Numbered from the stretch's first letter, positions 11,564 to 23,814 are shown. The stretch is 64,000 nt of DNA from Gymnopus androsaceus JB14 (GCA_009733575.1 ML769526.1:6939-70938); one strand, 5' to 3'. Notes: generated by a model from the letters alone, not told the origin. Numbers and translations: made by a program.

Positions 11564-14500
11564 ATGTCTGTTCGTCCCCGCCTGAAGAAATCCCAGAGGG
11601 CACTTCCGACACCAACTGTGGATTCCTATCAATTAACGCCAGTCTGCACTTCAGCTACCGGAAATGCTCGCCGCCAAAAACAAGGAGCATTAGTGTTATT
11701 GCCCAACGGTGTCACACTCACTCAGAATCCAGCCCTTCCTCGACTTCCAGGCCAAGTCTGGACTTCGTGGTGATTGCCCAGTCAATCTAGAGGACTTTGC
11801 GTCTGCCACTGAGGAAAGCGAAAGACCAGTCACGCCTCTGGACGGTGGATTTTTTGACGCCACAGAGTTACTTTCTCCTTCCAAACATCGCTCAAAATGG
11901 CTCTGGCAATGGGAACTCTGGACAACGGAGATCCTACCATTATCTGTTCCAGCATATCTCGAGCTTCAATGTAGCACAGAGTTTCTGCTGGAAGGAAGCA
12001 GCAGTCAATGTACAGGGGCAGGCCTGCCAGTGCTGTCTCAGTCCTCGCAAGCTTACGGTGTGGGTGATACGGTTTTCAAGTACGTCCGTTGTTCAATCTG
12101 ATATGATGATAATTAAGTATTCTATGTTACAGGGATTGAGCAGATCGAACTCTGGGCTTCAGATTGCTCAAAAGCCGCAGTTCAACTTATTCGTAGTGGC
12201 CTTTTCCCTTGTTCACCAATCTATCCCACTCTCGCAGTCGATGTCCGTGTTTTGGACTTTGTGCGACGACTCTGCCTCCGCATTGCACCAAATTACACCG
12301 CCTGGTGTAGTGCAGCCACTGATTTTCTTGCTGCTCAGGGATATCATCTCCTGGGTGACGATCCTCTGAGACAATGTTTTGCCAACTCACTTCACTGGTT
12401 CATGTCGCTCAGTGATATGACTAAAGCTCGGATGAATACTATCCTCCAGCATGCTCGTGAGGATATCATACCAGAAACTTCCAATACTCCAATTTGCTTA
12501 AGCCCTCGCGCTCACTGTGGCGACGCACGGCCATCATCAACTGAGGGAGAACGAGCTGAATCCAGGGATAAATCCAGGAGACGCGGGGTAACTATTGAAG
12601 AGGTTAGTGATGAAGAGGTGGAAGAGAGAGAGTCCCAAAAGCATGGCAGAGAATCTGACGACGAATGGGACCCGTCAATGTCGTCTTCACCATGCCCACA
12701 GCGTGGTAGATGGAGCACCCAAGAAGCATCAGATGAAGATCCCACTGAAGATGTGGGTGAGCGAGAGTCATACACACCCCTGTCTCGACCAACAGAATAC
12801 CTCCGGTCCTGTTGTCCTGCATGTTTTGGCGGAAAATGGTGAGCTTCATCCTAATTTCGCTTGTTAGCGGCTAAACTGAGATTTCCCGCAGTGAAGACGT
12901 CCTTGTCCAGGTTGATGCATGCTATACTCAGAAGCATAGCTCTAAAGCTGGACGTGACCCTCCTTGAATTCATCCAAACACTTTCTTCATTCCCGAGGCT
13001 GAAGTCCAAGCCTGGAAGCAACTTGTAGACTCAGTCCGCCCGCAAAAGCAGCCGACTAAACCTCCTCACAAACGACAGAAGGTGAATGAGGACAGTGACG
13101 AAACCGACCACTTTGAGAAAGGTCTACGGGTTCCGAAATCAGTCTTGGACGGATGCCTTGCCAGCTTCACAGCAGCAGATGACGCTCGCATAAAGGTTAG
13201 CACTCAGTTCTTTGATGTCACAGCGAACATGACATTGCTTTGTTGTCATGACTGTGCTCTGTTCACTGTGAACATAAACACGGCTGGAGAAGGTCAGCAC
13301 TTCATCCTAGCAACTCTGGCGAAACTATTCAAGCACCTGCCACCGACTGTTGGAGTTCACTTTCTGTATGATATTGGGTGCCAACTCCATCAAAGCTGCG
13401 AGAAATGGGGGTTCTTGAAGCCATACCACACACGCCTGTCACTCGCCGTGTCTATCTTTCACGCATTCGGACACCAGTGGCCGTGTCAGTTGATTTATCA
13501 TCCACGCAAATGCATTGGTTATGGTCTGTTCAATGGTGAGGGAGCGGAGAGACTTTGGCATGCATTACAGCTGATCACGAATTTGTAGCATACTTTTCAA
13601 AAAACGCTCATTACTGATTTTGTTTACATCCAAACAAAATGACCCACTTTGGATGGGCCTAGAGCTCCAATGGCCAATGAGAGGCCATCATCGTAATATG
13701 TGGAGCGTAGAATCATGAAGAGCGTTTTTTCAAAAGTATGCTACAAATTCGTGATCAGCTGTAAGCCATCTGATAGCCTACGGGCGTGTTGCAGGAGTAA
13801 GTCCAAAAATTAATTGTCCCAAGTATCAGGCTGACTTTTGAGCTACGTATAGTACTACGTCCGTATGTACAATTTAGATAGCCAATTCAACTTTTACAGT
13901 GAGGAGGGGCTGTACAAGTTGGGACTTTGGCTATGTCGGAAAGTCCTTGCATGTGATGAGAAGATGAAAGATTCGGAGGAGTGTTTGCGGGTCTGTGGGT
14001 TCTCCGAGGAGGTGTTATATCGAGAATGGGAAGCACAGATCAAAGCTCAGACCAAGCCTTTACCCCGTAAGTCATTCACGCGATTGTCATATATGACCGG
14101 AGCTGAAACGAAGTAGGTCAACACAAGAATAAGGGAAAGTCCGCTGTAGAAGAGGCCCTACGACTGCGAAAAAGCCGCGACGCTATTCAAGCCCATGTCA
14201 ATGACCTGCGTAAGAGGCTCGCGGATCCTACAAGTGAGCCTTGGGAGATGGCAACCGTCGAGCTGGAGCTGGAAACAGCTTTGAAAAGTCTACGTAAAGC
14301 TCACCTAAAGGTCACAAAGAAGGAAGACGCGCTGGGTGTCGATGCGAAGAATCAGCTCCAGCATCTCATCAACAGTCTATTCTTAACAAAGAAAATGAAC
14401 GCTCGCGCTCTGAAGACCCGTATCCGAGAACGTCTACAATCAAGGAAGTTTGAGCTGGACCGTTTGGAACGCTCGTATCGCAAACAGCGCAGTGGTAGGT

Positions 14501-15336
14501 CCCCAATCTCTCTGATTGAATACACTTAAGTTCTGGTTCTGACTCCTCAGTAGAGCAGCGAATCAACGAACATACTCAAGATTCGGTGCAACGCAGGGAT
14601 CCTGGAATCTCAGAACTTGCTCGCAGATACAATAGACTTTGCGATGACATGGAGACGCTCATCCGACAGAGAAAAGCGCCGCGTAATTCAGTTGCGCCGC
14701 TCAAGATTGAAATGGAACATTTATTCACACTGGATGTTGACGATGATATCTGGCTCGACGTGGGGATAGGGTATGAAGAGGAGGGAGATGACACAGTCCC
14801 TCCGCTTTGGCTGTGCAATGAAAAGGTACGAGCGGGAATACGGGCAATGAACGATAGAGATCGTTGCATTGAAGAGCAGGCGCGGCTGCTAAAAGAGCGG
14901 AGTGCCTTGCAATTGTGGTTCAATGAGGAATGGCGTGTCGTGAATGCAGCGATTGAACATAGTGAGTGGCTATTCCGTCAGACTGTGACTTGTTATCTCA
15001 CCTTTATTTTATTAAGTGTCCGATGCAGCTGTGGAACATCAGTTGAGTTTGAAGAAACGTGAATTATGTCGTTTGTTTGTTGTTTGGGAACAAACTCATG
15101 TGGGTGTTCCTGCCGAAGAGGGATTACCTGAGTGGGGTCCGTCAGGTGAGGATCTTGCTGAGTACAGACCTGTTCATGTTCTGGGAGGAGGAATAGAAAT
15201 TGTCGAAGAAGCAGGGTATGAGTATGATATGGAGTTTGAAGCAGAGGCTGATGGACTTCTCATTGAGCATTTGGATAGTCTTAGAATTACTGAAAACTAT
15301 CGAGATATGCAGGCTTCTGGTACATCAGATTTGTAG
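11564..15336 (+). pseudogene. KDZ (Kyakuja-Dileera-Zisupton) transposase, inactivated
   Basis: The start ATG at 11564 has a good context (CACCATG). Domain order: a Lys/Arg-rich N-terminus, a CxC-type cysteine cluster near 12020-12060, the conserved block PTLAVDVRVLDFVRRLCLRI (near 12220), an acidic linker, then the KDZ core. The core contains DVLVQVDACYTQK (first Asp), GVHFLYDIGCQLHQSCEKWG, HAFGHQWPCQLIYHPRKC and NGEGAERLWHA (catalytic Glu). A long coiled-coil-like C-terminus follows. At least five GT-AG introns of about 45-60 bp are visible. Damage: a 1-nt shift near 11770, another near 11970, TGA at 12965-12967, and a MITE at 13568-13761 inside the exon after the catalytic Glu. KDZ elements are DNA transposons expanded in Agaricomycetes. 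Confidence 0.85.
13568..13761. mobile_element. 194-bp MITE inserted in KDZ transposase
   Basis: Terminal inverted repeats of 42 bp beginning CAGCTGATCACGAATTTG have one mismatch. The element is flanked by TA on both sides (13566-13567 and 13762-13763), the target duplication of the Tc1/mariner superfamily. Discounting the MITE plus one TA makes the flanking transposase exon read through in one frame, which fixes the insertion point exactly. It has no coding capacity. Confidence 0.92.
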
Positions 15337-15408
15337 CCAGCTACTTGAATGTTATTATTTGCATTAAAAACATGCTAAGCCATCATTCACCTTATGAACA
15401 ATAAGTTT

Positions 15409-15698
15409 GGTAGCTACCCCTAATAAAAATTAAGTTGGGTAGCTACCCCTCATTAAAATTAAGTTGGGTAGCTACCCCTCATAAAAATTAAGGTGGGTAG
15501 CTACCCTTCATAAAAATTAAGGTGGGTAGCTACCCCTCATAAAAGTTAAGTTGGGTAGCTACCCTTTGTAAAAATTAAGTTGGGTAGCTACCCTTTGTAA
15601 AAATTAAGGTGGGTAGCTACCCTTTGTAAAAATTAAGGTGGGTAGCTACCCCTAATGAAAATTAAGGTAGGTAGCTACCCCTAATGCAAATTAATGTT
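15409..15698 (+). repeat. Ten 29-bp tandem units centred on GGTAGCTACC
   Basis: The array starts 73 bp after the KDZ transposase stop. Each unit is GGTAGCTACC followed by CCTCATAAAAATTAAGKTG-like text, with a constant 29-bp spacing. The 10-bp core is a perfect palindrome. Units differ at only a few positions. Confidence 0.9.
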
Positions 15699-16515
15699 GG
15701 TTTAATGTGGGTAACTACCCACACTATTGGCAGAAGTTATGTGGGTCTATATATTGTGTAATGTCCTTGATATGGACATAGACACCTCAAAACAAATTTA
15801 GTGGATAAGGTAGCTACCCAGTACAAGCATTTATACAAGTCCATGAATGAGTTCATGTAGCAGATAGACTTAAGTAGTGGTGGGCAGCTACACAGTATCA
15901 GTATATATTATATATACAAGTTCACGAATGAAAGTGTAACATAACAGGCTTGTATGGTTCATAGTTTCTGCATCAATGATATGCATGAGTTGAATGTTCA
16001 TGCAAATAGCTCATAAGTGGGTAGCTATCCACTATGTTTAATGGTATTGAAGTGGTGTACTAAATATATCAAATAGAGTGAAATTAATTAAGCTATGTAA
16101 ACCAGTATTCATACAAATAAGTGGGTAGCTACCCACTATGTCTATTATTTTCAAATCTCAATAGTAGTTGAGCAGTTCATTAAATATACCCAATGCATGA
16201 TAATCAAACATTTAAATACAGGTACCTGATTGATGATATGCAACCAAGTGGGTAGCTACCCAAGTTAGTAGCTCATATTGCTTGAAGTAATATGCCCACA
16301 TTCACACTGTCAAACATAGTCAAGTAGTGTAAAACGCTCCCCAAACTGCAAGAAAAAAACCACAAAAAAACCATGGGTAGCTACCCAGGAGAGACCCCAG
16401 GCACTGCGTGACGTGACATGATAGGTAGCTACCCAAGTCAACTTGGAGAAAAATGGGTAGCCACCCCAGGTTGGGGTAGCTACACACCTTATATAATGGG
16501 TGGGTAGTCTACCCC
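15699..16515 (+). repeat. Dispersed GGTAGCTACC palindromes
   Basis: About nine further copies or one-base variants of GTAGCTAC follow the tandem array at irregular spacing, near 15810, 16018, 16125, 16251, 16377, 16422, 16455, 16474 and 16502. Such subterminal repeats are typical transposase-binding regions of CACTA-like and related DNA transposons, so this may be the 3' end of the KDZ element. No matching block was found 5' of the gene. Confidence 0.6.
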
Positions 16516-17474
16516 AAAAAGGGGCCTCTTAGGCATATTTAAGAACATCATTTTTTTACCCTAAGTAGGTCAGTTTGGTAGGTGCCTGAAGTGCCTCTAG
16601 CAGGCGTGAATGCTCTGAAGAACGCGAAACCGTCGGAATATATTTAGTTAAGATAGAAGAATCCAATGCTCAGAATATATAGAATTTGGATAGGTCAGTG
16701 GCCGTTCAGAGACGCGTCAACATCATTGATACCAACATCACCACAAAATGTCGAAAAGTATTCGGGATGTGTATTCATTCAAAGGCAACGGGTGCCTCTC
16801 AAACTGTAGGATCTTCCTCCATATGATACCTAGACTCGATTTAGGGCCACCACAAAATTACGCTGGCAATATTTTATATCGGTGAAAAATATAACGTTGA
16901 TATGAACTAGATATTCTAATCCTTTTGTACATACCTTCTCTGACAATACATCTCTCAGTGCAATCTACTAAATCGAGGATATATTGCAGCCCGTACTGAT
17001 ATATTTAACTTTTCCAACCTCAGAGACACTCTTACTATTGATATTGGTTCAAATTCATCATTTAGAATAATGAACTCGATCCTAAATGTGCAGTAATCAG
17101 AATGATATAGAATTCTATCTTGTTATTGTGATCATTAAGTGAGACTTAAGTATATTAGAGACTCTTAAAACATGTACCAAAGCGATCCCGAAGTATCCGG
17201 ATGATATCTACTATCATCTCAGTGCTTGGACCGTCGTTTTGAACGACGAGCTCGAAAGAAACGCCCGTTAAGCGCCTACGGACCGCGTTTCCGAACGTCA
17301 ACTGTGACAATCTCACGGTTGAACTTTGCTCTCAACGTTCATGGATCGGCACTCAAAACCTGGCTAAACTTCTTCAAAGAGCGTCCATGCTGGAAACAAG
17401 CAGTGCGTGTCGATGAGCAATGGCACTGAATTTGAATCATCATGTCAAGCCTTGCTTCACCTCCTAATCCTACG
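16516..17474. other. AT-rich spacer, no clear gene
   Basis: Mostly AT-rich. One 67-codon frame at 17226-17429 is open but unlike any family I know. The sequence may contain the decayed promoter of the fragment that follows. Confidence 0.4.
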
Positions 17475-18110
17475 ATGTCATTAAGACGTCGACTCTCAAA
17501 ATTCAACATGATGACAGAGATTCTGATTCAGGATCATCCAGTCCGAATTCTCCAGCCCCGGAAATGGGCGACTCGACTGTCAAACTATGGAAAACGAATC
17601 AGTTGTTGCAGAAAGAAGTGAATAAACTAAAGCGGAAACAGGCAAGTGCTTGTTTTTTTTTTGTTATTTGAAATTCTAACTAGTCTCTAGTCCCGCTCAG
17701 TATTTGTTACTCGCAGATTCCTCTTTCCTCTTGGTGTCTTTGGTGCGTACTGACGGTTGCACGCGACCCTATATTCTAATCGTTGTCCAGTCGGCACGCT
17801 CCTCGCATTTGCCTTTGTCCAACCCTCTGACATTCAAGACATGCATGCCCAATTAATGCTTCTAATGGACCAATACGACATCACCCTTCCTCAGCTTCCA
17901 GATTTCGACTTTTCTCGCTTAGAGACCAAGTGGAACAGAGTTCGAAGTAATATCCCTGAGATTTGGAAGCTTAATCGCGATGGAAGGGAGTTTCAAGTTG
18001 TAGAGAACATGAAGGCAAGGGGATTATCCGCTGAATATCCCGTGGTTTTGATTCCTGGTGTGTCTACTGTCCGTTCGATTCCTCTGCTTTTATCGGGTAT
18101 GTTTCCAATT
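17475..18110 (+). pseudogene. Fragment of phospholipid:diacylglycerol acyltransferase (LRO1-like)
   Basis: The ATG at 17475 opens MSLRRRLSKF. After a frame change comes a Ser/Pro-rich cytosolic tail (SDSGSSSPNSPAPEMGDS). A hydrophobic stretch follows (near 17780-17820), then LPQLPDFDFSRLETKWNRV, IPEIWKLNRDGREFQV and GLSAEYPVVLIPGVST. This matches the N-terminus of fungal PDAT, an ER enzyme making triacylglycerol, where the last motif precedes the alpha/beta-hydrolase core. The catalytic core is absent: after about 18075 the text no longer resembles PDAT. It also has internal frame breaks. It is a truncated gene copy, perhaps moved by a transposon. Confidence 0.6.
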
Positions 18111-19383
18111 GATTCTAGGGATCAAGTCATTACGCTAATCCCTCTCATCTATCGAAGCTCAAAACGAATGAAATCTTTTCATTCCTAAAATGTCCTAACA
18201 CAATGGACTCCAAAATCCGCTCTCACTATTCCCTCTCAGTGTCCTCCTGGAACCCTCTTCCTTTGCCTCGAACTCATCGCGGACCGACTCCGTGCAACCA
18301 TAATCGACGAGAACCTCGGTTCGTCAGTGTCGAATGCATTGACTTTGACACTGGACTATCCGAGTACAAGACCACTGGGGACAACTTTACTATGCCTGTG
18401 GAGATGTCCACTGGATTAAGATGTTCGGTGAGTGGATTGTCTTCTGTGACGCTTACGCGTTGAGTGATGTGGAATTTTCTACTGACCCCTTCCCTCGTTC
18501 AGACACCTTCCTCCTCAAGCTCTCCTCGCGCTCGCCCACTCGAATCAAGGCTGCGTCGACGCGCTCAAAATCCACCACCCTATCCACACTAGATCCGCAT
18601 CTAGCACTACATACGTATTTCCTAACAAGTGTTTTTTGTCCCTGAATCTATTGGATACGAGCGAGTATACGCCTATCGAGGCTCTGCTGGAGGGACCGGA
18701 GACAATGATGGGATGAGTTGGGGTGAGAATGAGGGGGCTAGTCGCAGTGCGGTTGCTTAAGGTGAGGGTGCCGCAGATGAAGAGGGAGTATGGTCCAAAA
18801 CAGGTCGGGTCTAGCGAGCCTGGTGTCTGGGAAATGGGCGAAGCGGAATGGAAATGTGGGTGCTTGGATGTGCAAGTGTAATATAAGATATATGAGTAGC
18901 CTATCTAATGTAAAATGATGTGATTAAAATTTTGTGGATTTTTTCGAATTTTTGGTCGCTCAATTTGGAAAGTGTCCCGTAGGCTGTACACAACGACGAG
19001 CGATGCATGTGGAGTATCATGCCGGGGAGTAGTAACGCTTGGCGGCCTAGATGCGGTATCAGGTACGATATCGCGAGTAAAGGATGGGACCCGTTAGGCG
19101 GCAGCCGGATATTGATGAACAATTTGATGAATAATGATTAACCCAATTAGGCTAGCATTGGGCGCGAGGCGCGATTATGGTGGACGGGGTAGTTTGGTGG
19201 ACAGTAGGGACCCAATATCCCCCCACCCATGTATGGTAGGCCCATCTGACACCAGACACTACTTTATAGGAGAAAAGGGAGCTCCTGCTTGCTGATGTAT
19301 CCTGAAAAATGCAGGATCTCCCTTGTTTGATACATAAATCTAGCAGCTAGGGCTGAGGAAAAAGAAGAGGACTTGACCGAAGA
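18111..19383. other. Unassigned sequence after the PDAT fragment
   Basis: Several short frames (18203-18463, 18421-18645) are compositionally coding-like but I could not place them in a family. From about 18700 no gene is visible. A small hairpin with TGATGTATC and GATACATAAA lies near 19293-19345. Confidence 0.4.
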
Positions 19384-19875
19384 TGGTTCAACATGTTGAA
19401 TGGGACACTAATTATGAATGTATTCCGATTCTCATATTTCAATAGTATGTTCTTATTATTATGCTCAACTGCTGTTCAACACGTCTGCCTGACGTTTGTT
19501 GAACATTGTTCAACGGATGGGCCGCACATGCTTAACGATTAACGTCTCGAGACATAAGACGGGGACGGTGTTTATCCGGTGTTGAACAATGTTAAACCAG
19601 GCTCTTCCTTTCATAGGTACAATATTTCTGGTTCAATGCAGTTTAACAAGGTTGTTTAACTAGGTTTAACACGTAGTAAGTATTATACGTTGGTTCATAT
19701 TTGTTACAGTAATACATATTATGGCAATGTTTAACCTAGTTTAACTTGTTTAACGAAAATGTATAAGTATTTTTTATTGATTCATAAATAAGTAAATACA
19801 TTTTATGATGGCGGTGTTCAACGTTGTTCAACATGTTTAACGAAAATGAAAATTGACCTCTCTATGTTAAACTAA
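19384..19875. repeat. Cluster of GTTYAAC / GTTNAAC motifs
   Basis: About 18 copies of GTTCAAC, GTTTAAC, GTTGAAC or their complements occur within 490 bp, some in pairs as in GTTGAACATTGTTCAAC. The cluster sits just 5' of the Plavaka coding sequence. It could be a subterminal transposase-binding region of that element, or a separate non-autonomous insertion. Confidence 0.5.
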
Positions 19876-19879
19876 GTAG

Positions 19880-20358
19880 ATCCCGTTACTGGCATCCAGA
19901 TACAGATTGTCAAAATCTCAGACCCCAGCCTCCCAAAGAGTATGAGGAAGCCCTAGCAAAGCTCAAAGCAGCTAAGGATAATGAGGCATATGAGAATATT
20001 TGGAAGGAAACTGGGCTATCGAAGCCTAGTATCCTCAGTGGACTCCATCCCAACCTTATGCTTCCAATTCCAAAGTGTTTTGGTCTTGATCTCATGCACC
20101 TGCTGTGTTTAAACATGGAGGACCTTCTTCTATGTCTATGGAGAGGAACAATGAAGTGCGAGAGTACAGATGACATGGCTGCTTGGCCTTGGGTGAAGCT
20201 TGTCAGGGAGACATGGATAGAGCATGGAAAGAATATTGAGAATACTACCCAATATTTTCCGAGTGACTTCCATTGTCCACCTCGTAACCCTGCTGAGAAA
20301 CTTTCAAGTGGATACAAGGCCACTGAATACTACCTCGATGTCTTTGGTTTAGGCCCCA
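19880..20358 (+). pseudogene. Plavaka (CACTA-like) transposase, segment 1
   Basis: Coding text reads RYWHPDTDC..., KETGLSKPSILSGLHPNLML, CFGLDLMHLLCLNMEDLLLC, LWRGTMKC, HGKNIENTTQYFP and PPRNPAEKLSSGYKATEYY. This is the core of the Plavaka transposase family of CACTA/CMC DNA transposons, abundant in Agaricomycetes. The N-terminal half usual for the family is missing or unrecognisable upstream. The segment stops at the MITE inserted at 20359. The reading continues at 21045, and again beyond the pogo-like insertion at 26309. Confidence 0.75.
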
Positions 20359-21044
20359 CATCAGCAAAACCTGGGTAATGGCCATAGCAGCCATAGCAAG
20401 CCATAGCAGGCCATAGTAGCCATAGTTCTCTACAGAACTATGAGTTGCTATGGGTTGCTATGAGGTTCTGTGGGATCACTGACCTGTATTGCCATTTGAC
20501 AGCCATCTGACACTTGTCATTCTCTCCCCCCAACCGTATATAAGAAATGCAGAATCATCTGCGTCGGAACTCCAACTTTGTCTCAATTGTCCAACTCCAT
20601 CTTGATTCTCGGTCACTTAAGTTCACTGAATATTCACAGTATGTCTTTATTTAATGCTTGCATACAAGGGCCGACACTTATAGTATGGTCTCATAGTACT
20701 AAGTAACACATAGTTATACTAAGTAGTACTAGACTTTTAGTTAGTTTGCTACACTATTGTCCTAGAACTACATATGTACTATAATCTATATACACATGAA
20801 GACATAAATGATTTTATTCCACCATTGTTCAATCTTATGATTCTTAAAACAATTCAAATGCATAATACATTTAGCATTGAATTGAATGACAGCTGACGTT
20901 CCTGTGAAATCCATAGCGATCCATAGCGATCCATAGCAGTCCATAGCTCTGGATAGATGGGGACCTTGCTATGGGTGCTATGGGTGCTATGGGTGCTGGA
21001 CAGTGCTATCCAGCGCTGTCCAGTACACCCAGGTTTTGCTGATG
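20359..21044. mobile_element. 686-bp MITE, CATCAGC family, copy 1
   Basis: Inverted ends CATCAGCAAAACCTGGGT (20359) and its complement (ending 21044). Flanks carry CCA on both sides, and the flanking transposase text joins in frame across a single CCA. Inside are many copies of CCATAGCA or its complement near both ends. No coding capacity. A second copy with the same ends and the same internal repeats lies at 59834-60480. Confidence 0.88.
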
Positions 21045-21691
21045 CCAGCCACTTTCAAACAATTCTTCCAAAACCATATGGGCAAAATTTCTGCAAACTC
21101 ACCAAGGGTGCATGTATCCTTCTGCAATAGAGCATATCTTCTGGACCCTTGAAGGAGGCACAGACCCACCTAGTGCAGTTTGTTGAAGAATTCAAACATC
21201 TTTACTATCAGCGATGGGAGGACCACTTACATTTCTGCCGTCTCTGTATCCATACTGTTGGTGCACATGCTGCATCTGAAGTTACCCATCTTGGACCCGG
21301 TGTATATAGCACCCAGTATGCTATGGAGTGCACAATTGGTGATTTGGGCCAGGAGATCAACCATCCAATCCCTATGGAAACCTTGCTGAAAGAAATCTTT
21401 GATGTGCCCAAACTAATGCACTCAAGATTATCTGTCCTAATGTTGATCCAGACCAAGGATATACTCTGCCCAGAAACTCTGTCCTCATGGCTGAGGGACT
21501 TGTTCTTCTTAGGCCTCAAGAGCATGGTAGAGGTCTTGCAACCAATAATGAAGAAATGCTCCTCCTTCAGCAGCAGCAGCTTCAAGATAGCCGAGTCCAT
21601 TGTTGGGGCCATCTTTGACTTCCAAATGGACAGATTGCTCATTCCTGTTATGTCGAGATTGACATCTTCAAAAAGTGCAAACCAAGAAATA
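21045..21691 (+). pseudogene. Plavaka transposase, segment 2
   Basis: After the MITE the frame reads FQTILPKPYGQNFCKLTKG, then a TAG stop near 21128, then LKEAQTHLVQFVEEFKHLYY, HLGPGVYSTQYAMECTIGDL and GQEINHPIPMETLLKEI. These are conserved Plavaka blocks in the expected order. The last part before the next insertion encodes the tail text CYVEIDIFKKCKPRN. It is interrupted at the TA dinucleotide 21690-21691, where the pogo-like element begins. Confidence 0.7.
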
Positions 21692-21928
21692 CTGTCGCAT
21701 TTCGTTCAATTCAACAGTCATGGGTCACGGTCCCGTCGAATGTCGTGAAATGTCACGGCGGTCACAGGTCACTTTGGGATCTGTCGAATTGACTTTTTGA
21801 TTGAAATTTTCCGCTCAATTTTGCGGTTTTATGGCTTTCAGAAGGCTCCGGACAATGAAAATATACAAGAAAAGTATCATTGAAAGCGCTACGTACGTGA
21901 ACTTACATGCTGTCAGTAACTGTATTAC

Positions 21929-23760
21929 CTAGTGCCGTTTCCAGAAATTCGGGTCACTGTACCACTTGTTTGCGTGCTTTGTACGTTTTCCCCTTCCCAA
22001 CGGCTTTTCTTCCGCTCCCTCTTGCTTCTCTCCCTCCAAATCCATCTTCTCAGCGTCCATAGTCGATGCCAGTCCCCCGTTACGGCTCTCGCTTCCTTCA
22101 GGCAATGACGAATGGAGAATATTTTGAATGACAAGATCCACAGGAATATTGCTGTCATCCAGTGTCGGATCTTCTGATTCTTCATCGTTGTCCTCTTCCT
22201 GAGGCACATCTTCAGCAGGAGCCAAGTCTTCAGCCTTCTTCTGTGTGAGCTCGGACCAGAAAGTAGGATCATTTGCTTTCAAATCCCGAAGTGCAGCTCT
22301 CATTGTTGGCCCAGTAATACATTCATAGGATAAATTCCATTCGCGGACCTTGCACATTTCAAAAGCCTGTACAACGGAGTGAGGATTAGTGAACCGAAGG
22401 TTATGTAGTGCATATCGCACCTTTTTTACAAGCTCTGGTTTGTTGACATCATGATAGGCCCTCACCAACCACCGCACACTCTCGTTCCTCAGTTTCCCAA
22501 CTGTATTATCAAGAACGATAATGTCCAACTTGGCATCAAGCTGCACAAGGACCTCGTTCACAGCAGATTCGTGGTATGAGCGCTTCAACGACAGCTTGAG
22601 CGGCCGCTGTATTCCAACGTCACATGGTTGTGCATCTCCAGTACACCCTCCCGGGATGTAGTCAAGTGAAATCGTTGGGTGAGTCTTGTTCATCCAAGTT
22701 TGAAATTCTTCTGAACGATGTACTGACCAGACGTCAATAGTCCACAGGCTCATTTGGGTAGTGCGAAGCCCAAGTTGTTCCTTCTCTCTGTCAAAGTAAG
22801 GTGCGAGAATTTTGTCCACAAATGTTTGCATTGTCTTCTGATTTGACCAGTAGGTCCCCGTTCCAGAGTACTCCAGCAAGAACCCGAGCTCTATTGCTTC
22901 ACGATATTCAGGAGATCCCGGCGACGGACAGGATTTTTCCGTGAGCCCTTGGTATACAGCTTGGAAAGGTAGGAGCTTCCCGCTTGAGGCCACTGACACC
23001 ATCAGGGTGAAAGCTCGTTTTTCATCTGCGCCTACTAACGAAACCTGTTTAGCTCCTGTAGGCACCCATGTCATCTTGTCACCAGGAGCATAAACAATCT
23101 GTGTCTGGTCTCGAGTTTACCCAGAGCTCTGCCTGGTATGTCTTCTTCCTTGATAATGTAGGCCTTTCGGAACTCTGACCGTTCACATTGGTCTTCCCAG
23201 TCATTGGACGCTTGCGAGCTGCCTGTGTCGCTTTTTGTGGAGACCATTCAAGGGAAGAATGAAGGAATGACCGGACATACGAATCGGATGCTTGAAACTT
23301 CGATCCATCAGGGAATGTTTGCTCGAGGATCTCTGGCTTCATCCGCAGGATAATCGCAAGCATAATCCCTTGAGCAGTTACCACTGTCACCGGTGCCTTA
23401 GCTTCCCGTAATGCAGCCAGTTGTTTCCGGATTGCAGTTTCAACTTCAGGATATCTGCTCTTTTCTCTCGGTGAGTTCGTTGTATCTTCAATTTTACTAT
23501 GAGCTTACCAGAATTCCTCGTCTTCCGCCTTTATTGTGTCCAGGCTGAATCCCATACTGCGTTCGCTGCAAGACCTTAGCCTTCCACTGCCGCTTTCCAT
23601 CCTTTTCCTCAATCCAACCCTCTATTGTTGAGCGATTCAGTCCTGCGAAAGTCTTCCTGTCATGGCTCTGCAAATATTTTAACATAGATGCAGTGCTCAG
23701 TCTAGGACCCCCCACTACACGGGCTGCGATTTGGATTTGCGAAAAGAGGAAGGGTGTCAA
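21929..23760 (-). pseudogene. DDE_1 (pogo-like) transposase part of Ulp1-transposase fusion
   Basis: From 23760 the minus strand reads TPFLFSQIQIAARVVGGPRL and GHNKGGRRGILV, an N-terminal DNA-binding-like region. After an intron come FPDGSKFQASDSYVRSFLHS and then the catalytic domain: RDQTQIVYAPGDKMTW (first Asp), SLWTIDVWSVHRSEEFQ (second Asp) and GDAQPCDVGIQRPLK (third Asp). The C-terminus is acidic then basic. A one-base shift at about 23113 places the first Asp out of frame with the upstream exon, so this copy is probably inactive. Upstream text is in the same frame as the end of the protease-linker region, apart from a TGA at 23812-23814. The original protein was therefore probably one fusion. 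Confidence 0.8.
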
Positions 23761-23814
23761 CCAGTTGTGGTAAGCAGTACAATTCCAAACTCTAGTTCTT
23801 TGTGTCTGCGTTCA

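Noticed and set aside
12187..12849. Other frames overlapping the KDZ transposase
   Set aside because: Only one frame carries the conserved KDZ blocks; the rest are shadows in an acidic, repetitive linker.
15409..15698. CRISPR-like array of regular palindromic repeats
   Set aside because: The 29-bp periodic units have no unique spacers, and the context is a eukaryotic transposon; it is a simple tandem repeat.
20359..21044. Intron in the Plavaka gene
   Set aside because: Inverted ends, a CCA repeat on both sides and a related copy at 59.8 kb identify a MITE; there are no fitting splice ends.
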